DNA from: Arthrobacter alpinus
GTDB taxonomy: Bacteria; Actinomycetota; Actinomycetes; Actinomycetales; Micrococcaceae
Length of the DNA stretch: 64,000 bases
Assembly (NCBI RefSeq): GCF_001294625.1
Contig: NZ_CP012677.1
Span: 2,976,001-3,040,000, forward strand
Direction of reading: 5' to 3'
Both the position numbers and the translations under genes were made by a program. Shown here piece after piece: positions 15,702 through 23,765 of the stretch. Each line of letters opens with the position of its first letter. Positions within the stretch are counted from its first letter, which is position 1. The notes beneath the pieces are model-generated. The model was not told the DNA's origin, ran no database searches, and worked only from the letters and a program-made list of their open reading frames with translations.

Positions 15702-16433
15702 CTATCTCGCCAGACCTAACGGCTCGCGGTGGGCAAGTGCCGCGTCGAGGCGCTCCAACGCCAGCTGGGCCAGCAGCCGTGACGGCAGCAAAGGCTCCGC
15801 GACGAAATCGGCCCCGGCCGTGGAGAGCTGGTCGTGAAAGTAGCCCGGAGCCAAAAGATATGAGGCGATCGCCACGCCGGCCGCCCCTTCGGCTCGCAAC
15901 CGCGCCACGGCCTCGGGAACGGACGGCTGCGCGCCGGCACCATAGGCGGCCAGGACGCGTTGGGGGCGGAGGGCGGCCAGCGCCGCTACCATCACCTGAA
16001 CTCGATGGGCAGCCTCCGGCCTGGAGGACCCCGCAGCGGCGAGCACAATGCCCCAGTCCTGGGGCAGTTCCCCCAACTTCTCGTGCAGCAACCCGGCCAG
16101 CCGGGGGTCAGGGCCAAGGGGTGCCGCGGCCAGAAACCCCGGGCGGCTTGCCACAGCCTCCGCAATGTCCACCTGCACGTGGTACCCCACAGTGAGCAGC
16201 AGCGGTACGACGACGGCCCGCACGCCGTCCGACACGCCGGCCACCACATCAGGCAGGGCAGGTTCTTGGACGTCGACGTAGGCTTCCAGCACGCACAGGC
16301 CCGGACGCAGCGACCCCATGGCGGCACGGACTCCATTGATCAGGGCCTGCCCCTGCGCATTGTTGGTGCCGTGGGCGCAGGCGATCACGACGGTTGCTGC
16401 TCCGTCGATGGCTGGGGGCGGCGCAGCATTCAC
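15702..16433 (-). CDS. sirB: Sirohydrochlorin ferrochelatase-like protein (SirB/CbiX)
   Basis: A 243-residue chelatase of the CbiX/SirB family, inserting a metal into sirohydrochlorin to finish siroheme. Two CbiX-type repeats are visible. The first carries the metal-binding ACAHGTNN (H21) and LLLTVGYHVQVDI; the second reads VLAAAGSSRPEA and LLAPGYFHDQL. It lies 147 nt upstream of sir on the same strand. CysG also has a chelatase domain, so the window holds two possible iron-insertion routes. One may be specialised or redundant. Confidence 0.85.
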   Translation of the reverse strand: MNAAPPPAIDGAATVVIACAHGTNNAQGQALINGVRAAMGSLRPGLCVLEAYVDVQEPALPDVVAGVSDGVRAVVVPLLLTVGYHVQVDIAEAVASRPGFLAAAPLGPDPRLAGLLHEKLGELPQDWGIVLAAAGSSRPEAAHRVQVMVAALAALRPQRVLAAYGAGAQPSVPEAVARLRAEGAAGVAIASYLLAPGYFHDQLSTAGADFVAEPLLPSRLLAQLALERLDAALAHREPLGLAR

Positions 16434-16497
16434 GTGCGGCTCGTTTCTGTCGGGGTGGCCTCTTTCTCATCTGCCAATGTACGCCACCGGCGTCGGC

Positions 16498-17922
16498 TCA
16501 CAGCCCGGTGGGCAGCTGGCTTGGAGCCGGGGCCGGGGGCCGGGTGTTGACGATGCCAAACGCGGACACCAGGCCCCCCGTGATGAACATGGCGGCGGTG
16601 ATGGCCATAATGCGGCGAAATGAGTCGAATTCCAACACCCCGCCCAACAGGACACCGGCCAGGGCCACGGCCACCAGCCCCGCCACCCGGGAGACGGCGT
16701 TGTTGATCGCCGAGCCGATCCCACTTTGCTCCGGCGGCACGGCACCGAGGATGGCAGCCGTCAGCGGGGCCACCGTGATGGACAAGCCCACCGAGAAGAC
16801 CAGCTGGCCGGGCAGGATCTGGGTCCAAAAGTTGAACGGCTCCGCGGCGGCGGTCATCAGCAGGTATCCGGCCCCGGCAATCATGGGGCCGACCGTCATG
16901 AACAGCCGCGGCCCATACTTGCCAGCCAGCGCACCAAAGGGCCCGGACAGCGCCAGCATGATCACTGCGGTGGGCATTGATGCCAGCCCCGCCAACACCG
17001 CCGGGAACCCCACGATCTCCTGTAGGAACAACACCAGCATCAGCTGCCCCAGGGACACCCCGGCGTAGATGAACGTGGTGGCGATATTGCCCATGCCAAA
17101 GTTTCGCCGGCGAAACAGCCCCAGCGGCATCATGGGAGCCGGCGTCCGGTTTTCCCACCACAGGAAGGCCACCAAGGCTGCCACCCCAATACCGAACGGG
17201 ACGGCCACGGCGGGGTCGCCCCACCCCAGCCGGTCCTGCTCGATGAACGCAAACACCGTCCCCGCCAGGCCGACGGAGGCCAGCACGGCACCGGGTAGGT
17301 CAACTCGTGGCGGTGGCGCACCCACTCTCGCCGCGCCCACGGCCAGGCCCGGTGCGGTGGGGGTTCCGCCGTCGTACTTGGGCAGCGCAAGCCCCCTCAA
17401 CAGCAGCAGCGTGGCTGCGATGGGGACCACGTTGATCGCGAACACCAGGCGCCAGCTGGAGTAGTCGACCAGCAGCCCACCCATCAGCGGCCCCGCCAAA
17501 AATGCGGTACCAGTCCAAGCCGTCCAGCTCCCAATAGCCTTGCCTTGGGCTGGGCCACTGAAGGTTGAGGTGATCAGGGCCAGCGAACCCGGCACCAAAA
17601 GCGCGGCCCCGGCACCCTGCACGGCCCGGGCCAGTATGAGCAGGACCGCGCTCGGTGCCACGGCGCAAGCCAGCGAGGCGACCCCGAAAATGAGCAGTCC
17701 TGTCCGCAAAATCCGTACCCTGCCGAAACTGTCAGAGAGCGAGCCGGCAATCAAGATCAACGAACCCAACGCCAGCAGATACGCGTCGACCACCCATTGT
17801 TGCGTGGTGATGCCCCCGCCCAGCTCGCCGGTGATGGCGGGCAAGGCAACATTGACTATGGCACCATCCAAAAAGGCCACAAACGACGCCAGGATCGCCA
17901 CCCACAACACCCGCCGCTGCAT
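16498..17922 (-). CDS. MFS multidrug-type exporter (DHA2, 14 TM)
   Basis: A drug:H+ antiporter-2 family transporter of about 474 residues from ATG 17922 (MQRRVLWVAILASF). An upstream extension of 42 residues in the same frame is low-complexity and overlaps the preceding gene, so it is rejected as start. Motif A-like GSLSDSFGRVRILRTG follows TM2, motif B-like ILARAVQGAGAALLVPGSLALI lies around TM4, and motif C-like GPLMGGLLVD follows TM5. Fourteen hydrophobic segments fit the EmrB/QacA group. It begins 4 nt after the stop of the NatB-like permease, suggesting one export operon. The substrate is unknown. Confidence 0.85.
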   Translation of the reverse strand: MQRRVLWVAILASFVAFLDGAIVNVALPAITGELGGGITTQQWVVDAYLLALGSLILIAGSLSDSFGRVRILRTGLLIFGVASLACAVAPSAVLLILARAVQGAGAALLVPGSLALITSTFSGPAQGKAIGSWTAWTGTAFLAGPLMGGLLVDYSSWRLVFAINVVPIAATLLLLRGLALPKYDGGTPTAPGLAVGAARVGAPPPRVDLPGAVLASVGLAGTVFAFIEQDRLGWGDPAVAVPFGIGVAALVAFLWWENRTPAPMMPLGLFRRRNFGMGNIATTFIYAGVSLGQLMLVLFLQEIVGFPAVLAGLASMPTAVIMLALSGPFGALAGKYGPRLFMTVGPMIAGAGYLLMTAAAEPFNFWTQILPGQLVFSVGLSITVAPLTAAILGAVPPEQSGIGSAINNAVSRVAGLVAVALAGVLLGGVLEFDSFRRIMAITAAMFITGGLVSAFGIVNTRPPAPAPSQLPTGL

Positions 17923-17926
17923 CGGT

Positions 17927-19147
17927 TCAACTCCGCTTGGCGAAGGCCGTTCGCAGGGAGAGTTTGCGGGAGTACTCGATGGAGCCGTACCGGAACAGGT
18001 GGATGGCAACACGCAGTGCCAGGAAGCCGAAGATGAACAGCTCCGCAATCACAATGACAGCAGAGACGCCGTTGAGCGAACCAAAGGCGTTGCGCAGCAT
18101 GGCTGTAATGGGCGCGGTGAACGGGAAGAACGTGAAGATTTGTACAATGAGCGAACCTGGGTCACTGACCACCATGGTCACAATGTAGAACGGGATGAAC
18201 ATCATGATCATGACTGGGCCAAACACTGTGCTGGCGTCCTTGGCGGTAGGCATCACGGCGCCGATGCCCACCAGCACCCCGGTGAACAAGATGAAACCAC
18301 CTATCAGCAACAGTGCGCCCACCAGCATCGGCCAGAACTGGAAGCTCAAGTTGGAGAGATCAAAATTGGGCATGTTCAGCTGGTCACGGAAGAACACGTA
18401 CCCCAAGAGCATGGGTGCGGCAAAAACAATGGACTGCAACGCACCCACCATGAACAAGGAGATGACCTTGCCAACCACCAGTGTTGTCGGGTTCAAGGTG
18501 GTCAGGATCATCTCGGTGACCCGGTTCTCTTTCTCCTCAAGGGTCGAGGCCAGCATTTGGTTCGCCAGCAGAATGATCACCACATAAAACAGCACCAAAA
18601 ACAGCAGCGGCGGCACCACAGTTTCCAGGCCACCGGACACCACCCCGTTCTTGAAGGTCTGCGTTTCGGTGCTGAAACTGCCCTGCACGGCGGCGACCAG
18701 CTCGGGCGATCCCACCTTCTCCTGGGCCGAGAGCACCACTATTTGCTTGGCGACGGCGTCGTACGTTCCGTTCTTGAAAATGCCCTGGTCAGTGCCATAG
18801 ACCAGGACTGGATCCTTCTCCAGGCTCGCCGGGAAGCTGAAGTAGGCGTTGAGCTTGCCAGCCTGCACCCGTTCGACGGCGGTGCCCGGGTCAGGCTCCA
18901 CGGTGCCTCCCAGCGCCTTGGCGATCGCCGGATCGATCACGGCGGAGGCATCCGTGTAGGTGAACGCCAGGGTCTGCCTCTTTTGCGCCTCGGACAGTGA
19001 CTGCGTAGAGGAACTGCTGGCAAACACCAGCACAAACACCAAAGCCAACAGGATCGGGATGGCCAAGGTGGCGATCCAGAAGCGCCGTTTCTTCACGGTA
19101 CGGGTGAACTCAAATTGCACCACGGTGCCCAGATTGTGACGTGCCAT
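17927..19147 (-). CDS. ABC-2 type exporter permease (NatB-like)
   Basis: About 406 residues from ATG 19147 (MARHNLGTVVQFEFTRTVKKRR). The longer frame above it is antisense-like filler overlapping the ATPase gene. The topology is one N-terminal TM (about 25-45), a large extracytoplasmic domain, then about five TMs. EEKENRVTEMILTTLNP is the diagnostic ABC-2/NatB loop after TM2. Together with the ATPase it would form an exporter; Na+ extrusion is the role of Bacillus NatAB, but drug or peptide export is equally possible here. It is 1 nt from the ATPase stop. Confidence 0.85.
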   Translation of the reverse strand: MARHNLGTVVQFEFTRTVKKRRFWIATLAIPILLALVFVLVFASSSSTQSLSEAQKRQTLAFTYTDASAVIDPAIAKALGGTVEPDPGTAVERVQAGKLNAYFSFPASLEKDPVLVYGTDQGIFKNGTYDAVAKQIVVLSAQEKVGSPELVAAVQGSFSTETQTFKNGVVSGGLETVVPPLLFLVLFYVVIILLANQMLASTLEEKENRVTEMILTTLNPTTLVVGKVISLFMVGALQSIVFAAPMLLGYVFFRDQLNMPNFDLSNLSFQFWPMLVGALLLIGGFILFTGVLVGIGAVMPTAKDASTVFGPVMIMMFIPFYIVTMVVSDPGSLIVQIFTFFPFTAPITAMLRNAFGSLNGVSAVIVIAELFIFGFLALRVAIHLFRYGSIEYSRKLSLRTAFAKRS

Positions 19148-19148
19148 G

Positions 19149-20093
19149 TTACTTCCCTCCCAGGGCCACAGGCGCTGCCATGTTTTCACCGTAAACCTGG
19201 ATGAAAATGTCATCCAGACTCCGCTTGGCGGCCACGAAGCCGCGCACCACCACACCGGCCATAACCAGTTCGCGGAGCACCTGCGCCTCATCGACGCTGC
19301 CAGTCAGGGCCAGCTCTGCATAGTTGTGCTCCCGAAGTGTCACCTCATAGCGCGGTGACTCGGGGATGCTCCCGCTGTACTTGAGCCTGACGGTCCGCCC
19401 ACCAAACTGGTTTTGCACCTCGTCAATGGTGCCGTAGGCCTCGGATTTGCCGTCTTTGAGCAGGATGATCCGATCGCACAGCCGCTCCACTTCTTCCATC
19501 TGGTGGGTGACCATCATGACGGTGGCCCCCGCCTTTTTGTGGTCCTCAATAATGTCCATGAGCAGCCTGCGGTTGACCGGGTCAAAGCCTTTGGTGGGTT
19601 CGTCCAGGATCAGCAGCTCAGGTTCGTTCATGATGGTGACGCCGAGCTGGATCTTTTGCTGTTCACCGCCAGAGAGCTTGTCCACACGCACCTCCGCCTT
19701 GTCTGCCAGGTCCACCCTGTCCAAGTACTCGCGGCAGAACTTCTGCGCGTCATTCTTACTCAAGCCCTTGAGCCGGCCAAAGTACGTCATGACATCGCGC
19801 ACGGACTCTTTCTTGTACAGGCCCCGTTCCTCGGGGAGGTATCCCAACCGTGCGCCAAAATCGTCGCTGAACACTTTCCCGTTGATCTGCAAAAGTCCCG
19901 CCGTGGGCCGGTAGATGCCAAGCAAGGCCCTGATCGTCGTCGTCTTTCCGCTACCGTTGCTGCCCAGGAATCCAAACGTTTCCCCGCGCCCCACGTCAAA
20001 AGAGAGCCCGTCGATGACTTTCTTCTCACCGAATTGCATGTGAAAGTCTTCAATGTGAATGAGTGGGAGTGTTGCAGGGAAACCAGTGGTCAT
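19149..20093 (-). CDS. ABC exporter ATP-binding protein (NatA-like)
   Basis: About 314 residues from ATG 20093 (MTTGFPATLPLIHIEDFHM). An upstream 46-residue extension would run into the divergent gene's region and is rejected. Walker A is GSNGSGKTTT, the signature LSGGEQQK and Walker B LLILDEPTKGFDP, with H in MMVTHQM. The C-terminal 80 residues (TVRLKYSGSIPES and following) form the DUF4162-like domain common in NatA/YhaQ ATPases. YhaQ-NatA features such as GYLPEERGLYKKESV are clear. The start lies only 38 nt from the divergent TRIC-family gene. Confidence 0.88.
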   Translation of the reverse strand: MTTGFPATLPLIHIEDFHMQFGEKKVIDGLSFDVGRGETFGFLGSNGSGKTTTIRALLGIYRPTAGLLQINGKVFSDDFGARLGYLPEERGLYKKESVRDVMTYFGRLKGLSKNDAQKFCREYLDRVDLADKAEVRVDKLSGGEQQKIQLGVTIMNEPELLILDEPTKGFDPVNRRLLMDIIEDHKKAGATVMMVTHQMEEVERLCDRIILLKDGKSEAYGTIDEVQNQFGGRTVRLKYSGSIPESPRYEVTLREHNYAELALTGSVDEAQVLRELVMAGVVVRGFVAAKRSLDDIFIQVYGENMAAPVALGGK

Positions 20094-20131
20094 GCAGTTA
20101 GCGTAGACGCATCCGGCGACAATGACACGCC

Positions 20132-20857
20132 ATGATTCGCTCCCGTATGCCCGCCACCGTACCCTTGATGCTGACTGTCTTGCAGCCCCTGCCCCTACTG
20201 CCGAATGCGCCGATGACCTTCGACCCAGCACTCATGCTTGACCTTGTGGGCGTGTTCTTTTTCGCCGTCTCCGGGTCCCTACTTGCCGCCCGCAAGGGCT
20301 TCGACCTGGTGGGCTCGGTGTTGTTGGGCTCCATGGTGGGGCTCGGCGGCGGCGTGGTCCGGGACATCGTCTTGAACACCGGCCCGCCAGTTGCCTTCAC
20401 CAACCCGGTCTATCTCGCCCCGCCGCTGCTCGCCGCCGTGATCGTGTACTTCATGCCGCGAAACATTGAGCGCAGCTCCCGCCTGCTCTTGACATTCGAC
20501 GCCGGTGGGCTGGCTTTGTTTTGCATCACCGGCGCGCTGAAGGCCCTGAATGCTGGCATGAATCCTGTTGCCGCGCTGTTGCTGGGTGTCACCACGGCCG
20601 TTGGTGGCGGCATCCTCCGTGACGTCACGGCCAACGAGGTCCCGCGGTTGTTTGACCCGAAGGACCTCTACGCGATCCCGGCATTCGTGGGTGCGGGACT
20701 CGCCACAGCGCTGTGGAACCTGGGCTGGTTCAACCTTGTCACAGGGACCCTCAGTGCCGCCGTCGTCTTCTCCTTGCGCATGCTCAGCCTGCGTTTTGGC
20801 TGGCATGCTCCGCTGGCTGCCCGGAGTTGGGTACGCCCCCGATTCCGGCGCGGCTAG
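20132..20857 (+). CDS. TRIC/YadS-family membrane protein
   Basis: A member of the bacterial trimeric intracellular cation channel-like family (UPF0126/YadS). It has the two characteristic internal repeats, each with three TMs and a GG(V/I)(V/L)RD motif: GLGGGVVRDIVL in the first and AVGGGILRDVTANEVP in the second. The family includes K+-permeable channels and has also been linked to amino-acid export. Internal starts at 20147, 20168 and 20213 are possible. The last (MTFDPALMLDLVGVFFF) would give a more typical N-terminus, because the first 27 residues look like spurious extension. Confidence 0.82.
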   Translation: MIRSRMPATVPLMLTVLQPLPLLPNAPMTFDPALMLDLVGVFFFAVSGSLLAARKGFDLVGSVLLGSMVGLGGGVVRDIVLNTGPPVAFTNPVYLAPPLLAAVIVYFMPRNIERSSRLLLTFDAGGLALFCITGALKALNAGMNPVAALLLGVTTAVGGGILRDVTANEVPRLFDPKDLYAIPAFVGAGLATALWNLGWFNLVTGTLSAAVVFSLRMLSLRFGWHAPLAARSWVRPRFRRG

Positions 20858-20895
20858 GATTGATACCCAGTACGTTGCCGATCTTGGAGATTCAG

Positions 20896-21318
20896 ATGTC
20901 CGACATGTTCGTAGAGAAATTCCGTGCCCTGGTGCCCCAGTATTTGCAGGAGCCGTGGCAGGAAGCCGACGGGATTGCGCAGGCCGATCTTGACGATGTC
21001 TTTGCCGAGCTGAACATCACTGTTCCGCAGGCACTGCGTGAATTCTTGCATGCTGTGGGCAATTGCGAAGAGCTCATGGAGGCCTACTACTATTTCTGGG
21101 ATCCGGAAGAACTGGAGATCCAAGACGGTTACCTCTTGTTCCTGGAGGATGAGGACGAGGCTTACACCTGGGGTATTTTGGCCGATCAGGCTGACGTTCC
21201 CGACCCGATTGTGTGGCGCCGCAACAACGCCACGGGTGCCTGGATCAACGAAGAAGGCACCTTCAGCGAGTTTGTCTTTGACATGCTGGATTGGGTCTTC
21301 ACCGACGACGACGACTGA
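20896..21318 (+). CDS. SMI1/KNR4 (SUKH)-like protein
   Basis: A 140-residue very acidic protein beginning MSDMFVEKFRAL, ending in four aspartates, with GGAGA 4 nt before the ATG. The pattern ITVPQALREFLHAVGNCEE, then YYFWDPEELE and LLFLEDEDEAYTWGI, recalls the SUKH fold. SUKH proteins often serve as immunity proteins to polymorphic toxins, but many are stand-alone with unknown partners. No toxin is visible next to it. The fold call rests on motif spacing only. Confidence 0.5.
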   Translation: MSDMFVEKFRALVPQYLQEPWQEADGIAQADLDDVFAELNITVPQALREFLHAVGNCEELMEAYYYFWDPEELEIQDGYLLFLEDEDEAYTWGILADQADVPDPIVWRRNNATGAWINEEGTFSEFVFDMLDWVFTDDDD

Positions 21319-21368
21319 GCCGTTCCCCAGCTATGGGAATAATCAGGAAGGCGTTGTATCTTTGCGAT

Positions 21369-21965
21369 ATGGACGCTCAGGAGCAACTCTCTGCATTGAT
21401 CCCGGAACCCACCGCCGTTGTGGAGCTGGTTGAAAGCATGGTCGGGGGCATGTGGCCCCGATCGGACACTTCGCGGAGGGCTCTTTTTCAAAGGCTGGGG
21501 TTTGTCAGCGGCGCCAGGTGGGACGATTCCGCCGATAAGTCCGTCACCGACCACTTCGCCCTCCTCACCCAGCTCCCCGGTGAGCTGTCCAGCTCCTGGA
21601 CAAGCCACAATGGACGTTTCATGGGCATCAGCATGCAGCCTTACACGGACATGATGCCGAATAATCCAATAGCACGCCTGGGCTATGAGAGCGTCCGGGC
21701 CCAGCTGACCGAGCTTTATGGCCAACCCATAAATCCATGGCACGACCCCGTGGTCCAAACATGCATCTGGAACACTAACGGGCGCAGGATCATCATCAGG
21801 TTCTTCAACCTGCAACACAGCGGGATGATTCTGAGCGTGTTTGACGCAGGGCTTGCCGCCGCAGCGGACGGAGAATTACGACGCCGAATGGCCCCCGCCC
21901 ATTGGAACGGCAGCGCAGAAGGTGCCAGCCCATTCGTGCTTCCCACTTTTCGCCCAAGCGCCTAA
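21369..21965 (+). CDS. Hypothetical protein next to SUKH-like gene
   Basis: I do not recognise this protein. From ATG 21369 it has 198 residues, no signal peptide or TM segment, and mixed alpha/beta character (RIIIRFFNLQHSGMILSVF). A start at 21333 would add MGIIRKALYLCD. The ribosome site AGGAAGG at about 21346 is rather far from 21369, so the start is uncertain. It follows the SUKH-like gene by 50 nt on the same strand, so they may be cotranscribed. Confidence 0.55.
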   Translation: MDAQEQLSALIPEPTAVVELVESMVGGMWPRSDTSRRALFQRLGFVSGARWDDSADKSVTDHFALLTQLPGELSSSWTSHNGRFMGISMQPYTDMMPNNPIARLGYESVRAQLTELYGQPINPWHDPVVQTCIWNTNGRRIIIRFFNLQHSGMILSVFDAGLAAAADGELRRRMAPAHWNGSAEGASPFVLPTFRPSA

Positions 21966-22095
21966 AACCACCCACTGTTTCGAGGAGATCCGCCGTCGGT
22001 CCTCCGAACCCCCTGGTGAGACGCGCATTCCATGGACCTCACGGGGACAGCCATCTAACGTGGGCATAGGGGCCGCCCTCGAATCCTAGGATGTG

Positions 22096-22561
22096 ATGGC
22101 CGTGTTTGAACTTTTCACCGACTCTGCAGAAGCCGTGATGCGCCACGTCGTTGACGAAGCGCGGGGCGTGCAGGCAAAGGAAATTGAACCTGTCCACCTA
22201 CTGCTCGGCATCATGGACCACACAGACGGCATCGCCCGCCACGGTGCTGGCGGGCGAAGGAATGACCCGGCCGTCCGTGGTCAACAAACTTGACCTGCCA
22301 CAAAAACCGGCGAAGAAGGCTGGGCGCATCCACAACCGGCTCAAAGCTGGCACCATGCAATTCTCCAGCGCAGCCCAGCAGGCACTCCAGTCCGCCGAAC
22401 AACAAGCACGGGATTTACAAAGCCCAACAATCAACGCCGAACACCTGCTGTTGGGCCTGCTCCAGGGAGCCGATATGCAAAGCCTTGCAGGCGCCCTGGG
22501 GACCAGCGCCGACACCATCAGCCACACTGTTGCGCAAAAGCTGCGAAGTGCCGGTGATTGA
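22096..22561 (+). pseudogene. Clp N-domain (ClpC repeat) protein with frameshift
   Basis: A small Clp_N domain protein, about 155 residues if repaired. The first half (22096 to about 22232) reads EIEPVHLLLGIMDHTDGIA, a Clp repeat with HLLLG. The second half continues in another frame with VLAGEGMTRPSVVNKL and the second repeat INAEHLLLGLLQGADMQSLA. One extra C in the CCCG near 22230-22233 separates them. Such proteins resemble the N-domain of ClpC that recruits adaptors and substrates. The break may be a real mutation or an assembly error. The stop codon lies inside a family A repeat. Confidence 0.65.
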
Positions 22562-22658
22562 GCCCGTCGAAATCCGCCGGTCTCGCTCCCCACCCGCACC
22601 CTAACCTCGTTCCTCGGCTAGGGAACCCTGCGGGCGTGGGCCCAGGCTCGACCACCGG
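22551..22658. repeat. Family A repeat pair after the Clp N-domain gene
   Basis: A GATTGAGCCCGTCGAAATC copy (22555-22573) gives the TGA stop of the upstream gene. An opposed half, GGCTCGACCACCGG, lies at 22645-22658. The pair is inverted and could form a stem between the convergent genes. Confidence 0.7.
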
Positions 22659-22661
22659 GCG

Positions 22662-23765
22662 CTAGACGTCGCGGGAGACCACGGCTTCCGCGAAACTGGC
22701 AAGGGCCGTCTTGACGACGCTCTCGGGCAGGGGTGCCAGCGCGGCGATGGCCTGAGCCGACCATTCGCGGGCAACCACCCAGGACTGCGCCGTGACCGGG
22801 TGCTCACGCAACGCAGCCACGGCCTGAGCCAATGCTTCATCGCTGCTCAGGTCGCCGTCGACCAGTGCCAACACCGCATCCGCAGACACATCGCCCGCGG
22901 CGGCAGCCTTGCGCAACAGCAGCACGGGCAGGGTGGGAACGCCTTCACGAAGATCGGTGCCAGGTGACTTCCCGGATACCTGCTTCAGACCAGTGACGTC
23001 GATGACGTCGTCGGCCAGCTGGAAGGCCACGCCCACCTTCTCGCCGTATTCAAGCATGACTGCCTGCGTCTGCCTCGAGCCACCGGCAAAGATGGCACCG
23101 AGCTGCCCCGACGCTGCAACGAGCGAGCCTGTCTTGTCCGCGACCACTGACAGGTAGTGCTCAATGGGGTCTTCGTCCTCGCGCGGTCCCACAGTCTCAT
23201 GGAGCTGGCCCAGGCACAGCCGTTCGAAGGTGCGTGCCTGGATGCCCAGTGCTTCGGAACCAAGCTCGGACACCAGGATCGAGGCGCGGGCAAAGATGAG
23301 GTCACCGGTCAGGATGGCCACGGTGTTGCCCCACACCTCATGCGCGGTGGGCCCTCCCCGGCGGAAGGGTGCGGAGTCCATCACGTCGTCGTGATACAGG
23401 GTGGCCAGGTGCGTCAGTTCAACCACGACGGCGGCCTGCACCACTTCCGGCCGGCTCGCGTCGCCTAGGTGGGCGGCCAGCAACACCAGCAGCGGACGGA
23501 TACGTTTGCCGCCTGCTTCCACCAGATGCCTGCTCGTGGCGTCGGCCAACGGATCGGAGTTGGAGATGGCCTCGCGCAGGACCTTTTCTACCTTGGCCAT
23601 GCTCATGAAAATGGAGGGCCCAAGGTCAGGGTCATCGGCCACGGCGGAGAAACCAGCGGGTAGTTGCAACCCCGTGGCAATGTCCATGGTGCTGGGGTTG
23701 GGATCATGGGAGGCGGGGTGCCCGTGCCCGGCATGGGTCCAGCTGTGGTTCGCGGAAGTAGTCAC
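22662..23765 (-). CDS. All-trans polyprenyl diphosphate synthase
   Basis: A 367-residue trans-isoprenyl diphosphate synthase that makes the menaquinone side chain from FPP/GGPP and IPP. The first aspartate motif DDVMD and the second DDVID are intact, and GGKRIRPLLVLL and GDLIFARASILVSE mark the usual conserved helices. The N-terminal 30 residues are His/Pro-rich and poorly conserved. The gene is the last of the menG-menJ-polyprenyl synthase run on the minus strand. Its start overlaps the menJ stop by one base. Chain length cannot be read from sequence alone. Confidence 0.9.
   Translation of the reverse strand: MTTSANHSWTHAGHGHPASHDPNPSTMDIATGLQLPAGFSAVADDPDLGPSIFMSMAKVEKVLREAISNSDPLADATSRHLVEAGGKRIRPLLVLLAAHLGDASRPEVVQAAVVVELTHLATLYHDDVMDSAPFRRGGPTAHEVWGNTVAILTGDLIFARASILVSELGSEALGIQARTFERLCLGQLHETVGPREDEDPIEHYLSVVADKTGSLVAASGQLGAIFAGGSRQTQAVMLEYGEKVGVAFQLADDVIDVTGLKQVSGKSPGTDLREGVPTLPVLLLRKAAAAGDVSADAVLALVDGDLSSDEALAQAVAALREHPVTAQSWVVAREWSAQAIAALAPLPESVVKTALASFAEAVVSRDV

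Noticed and set aside
17540..19000. 486-codon open frame on the + strand
   Set aside because: It lies antisense to the NatB-like permease and MFS genes, is very rich in His, Gln and Asp, and shows no domain. It is a GC-rich shadow frame.
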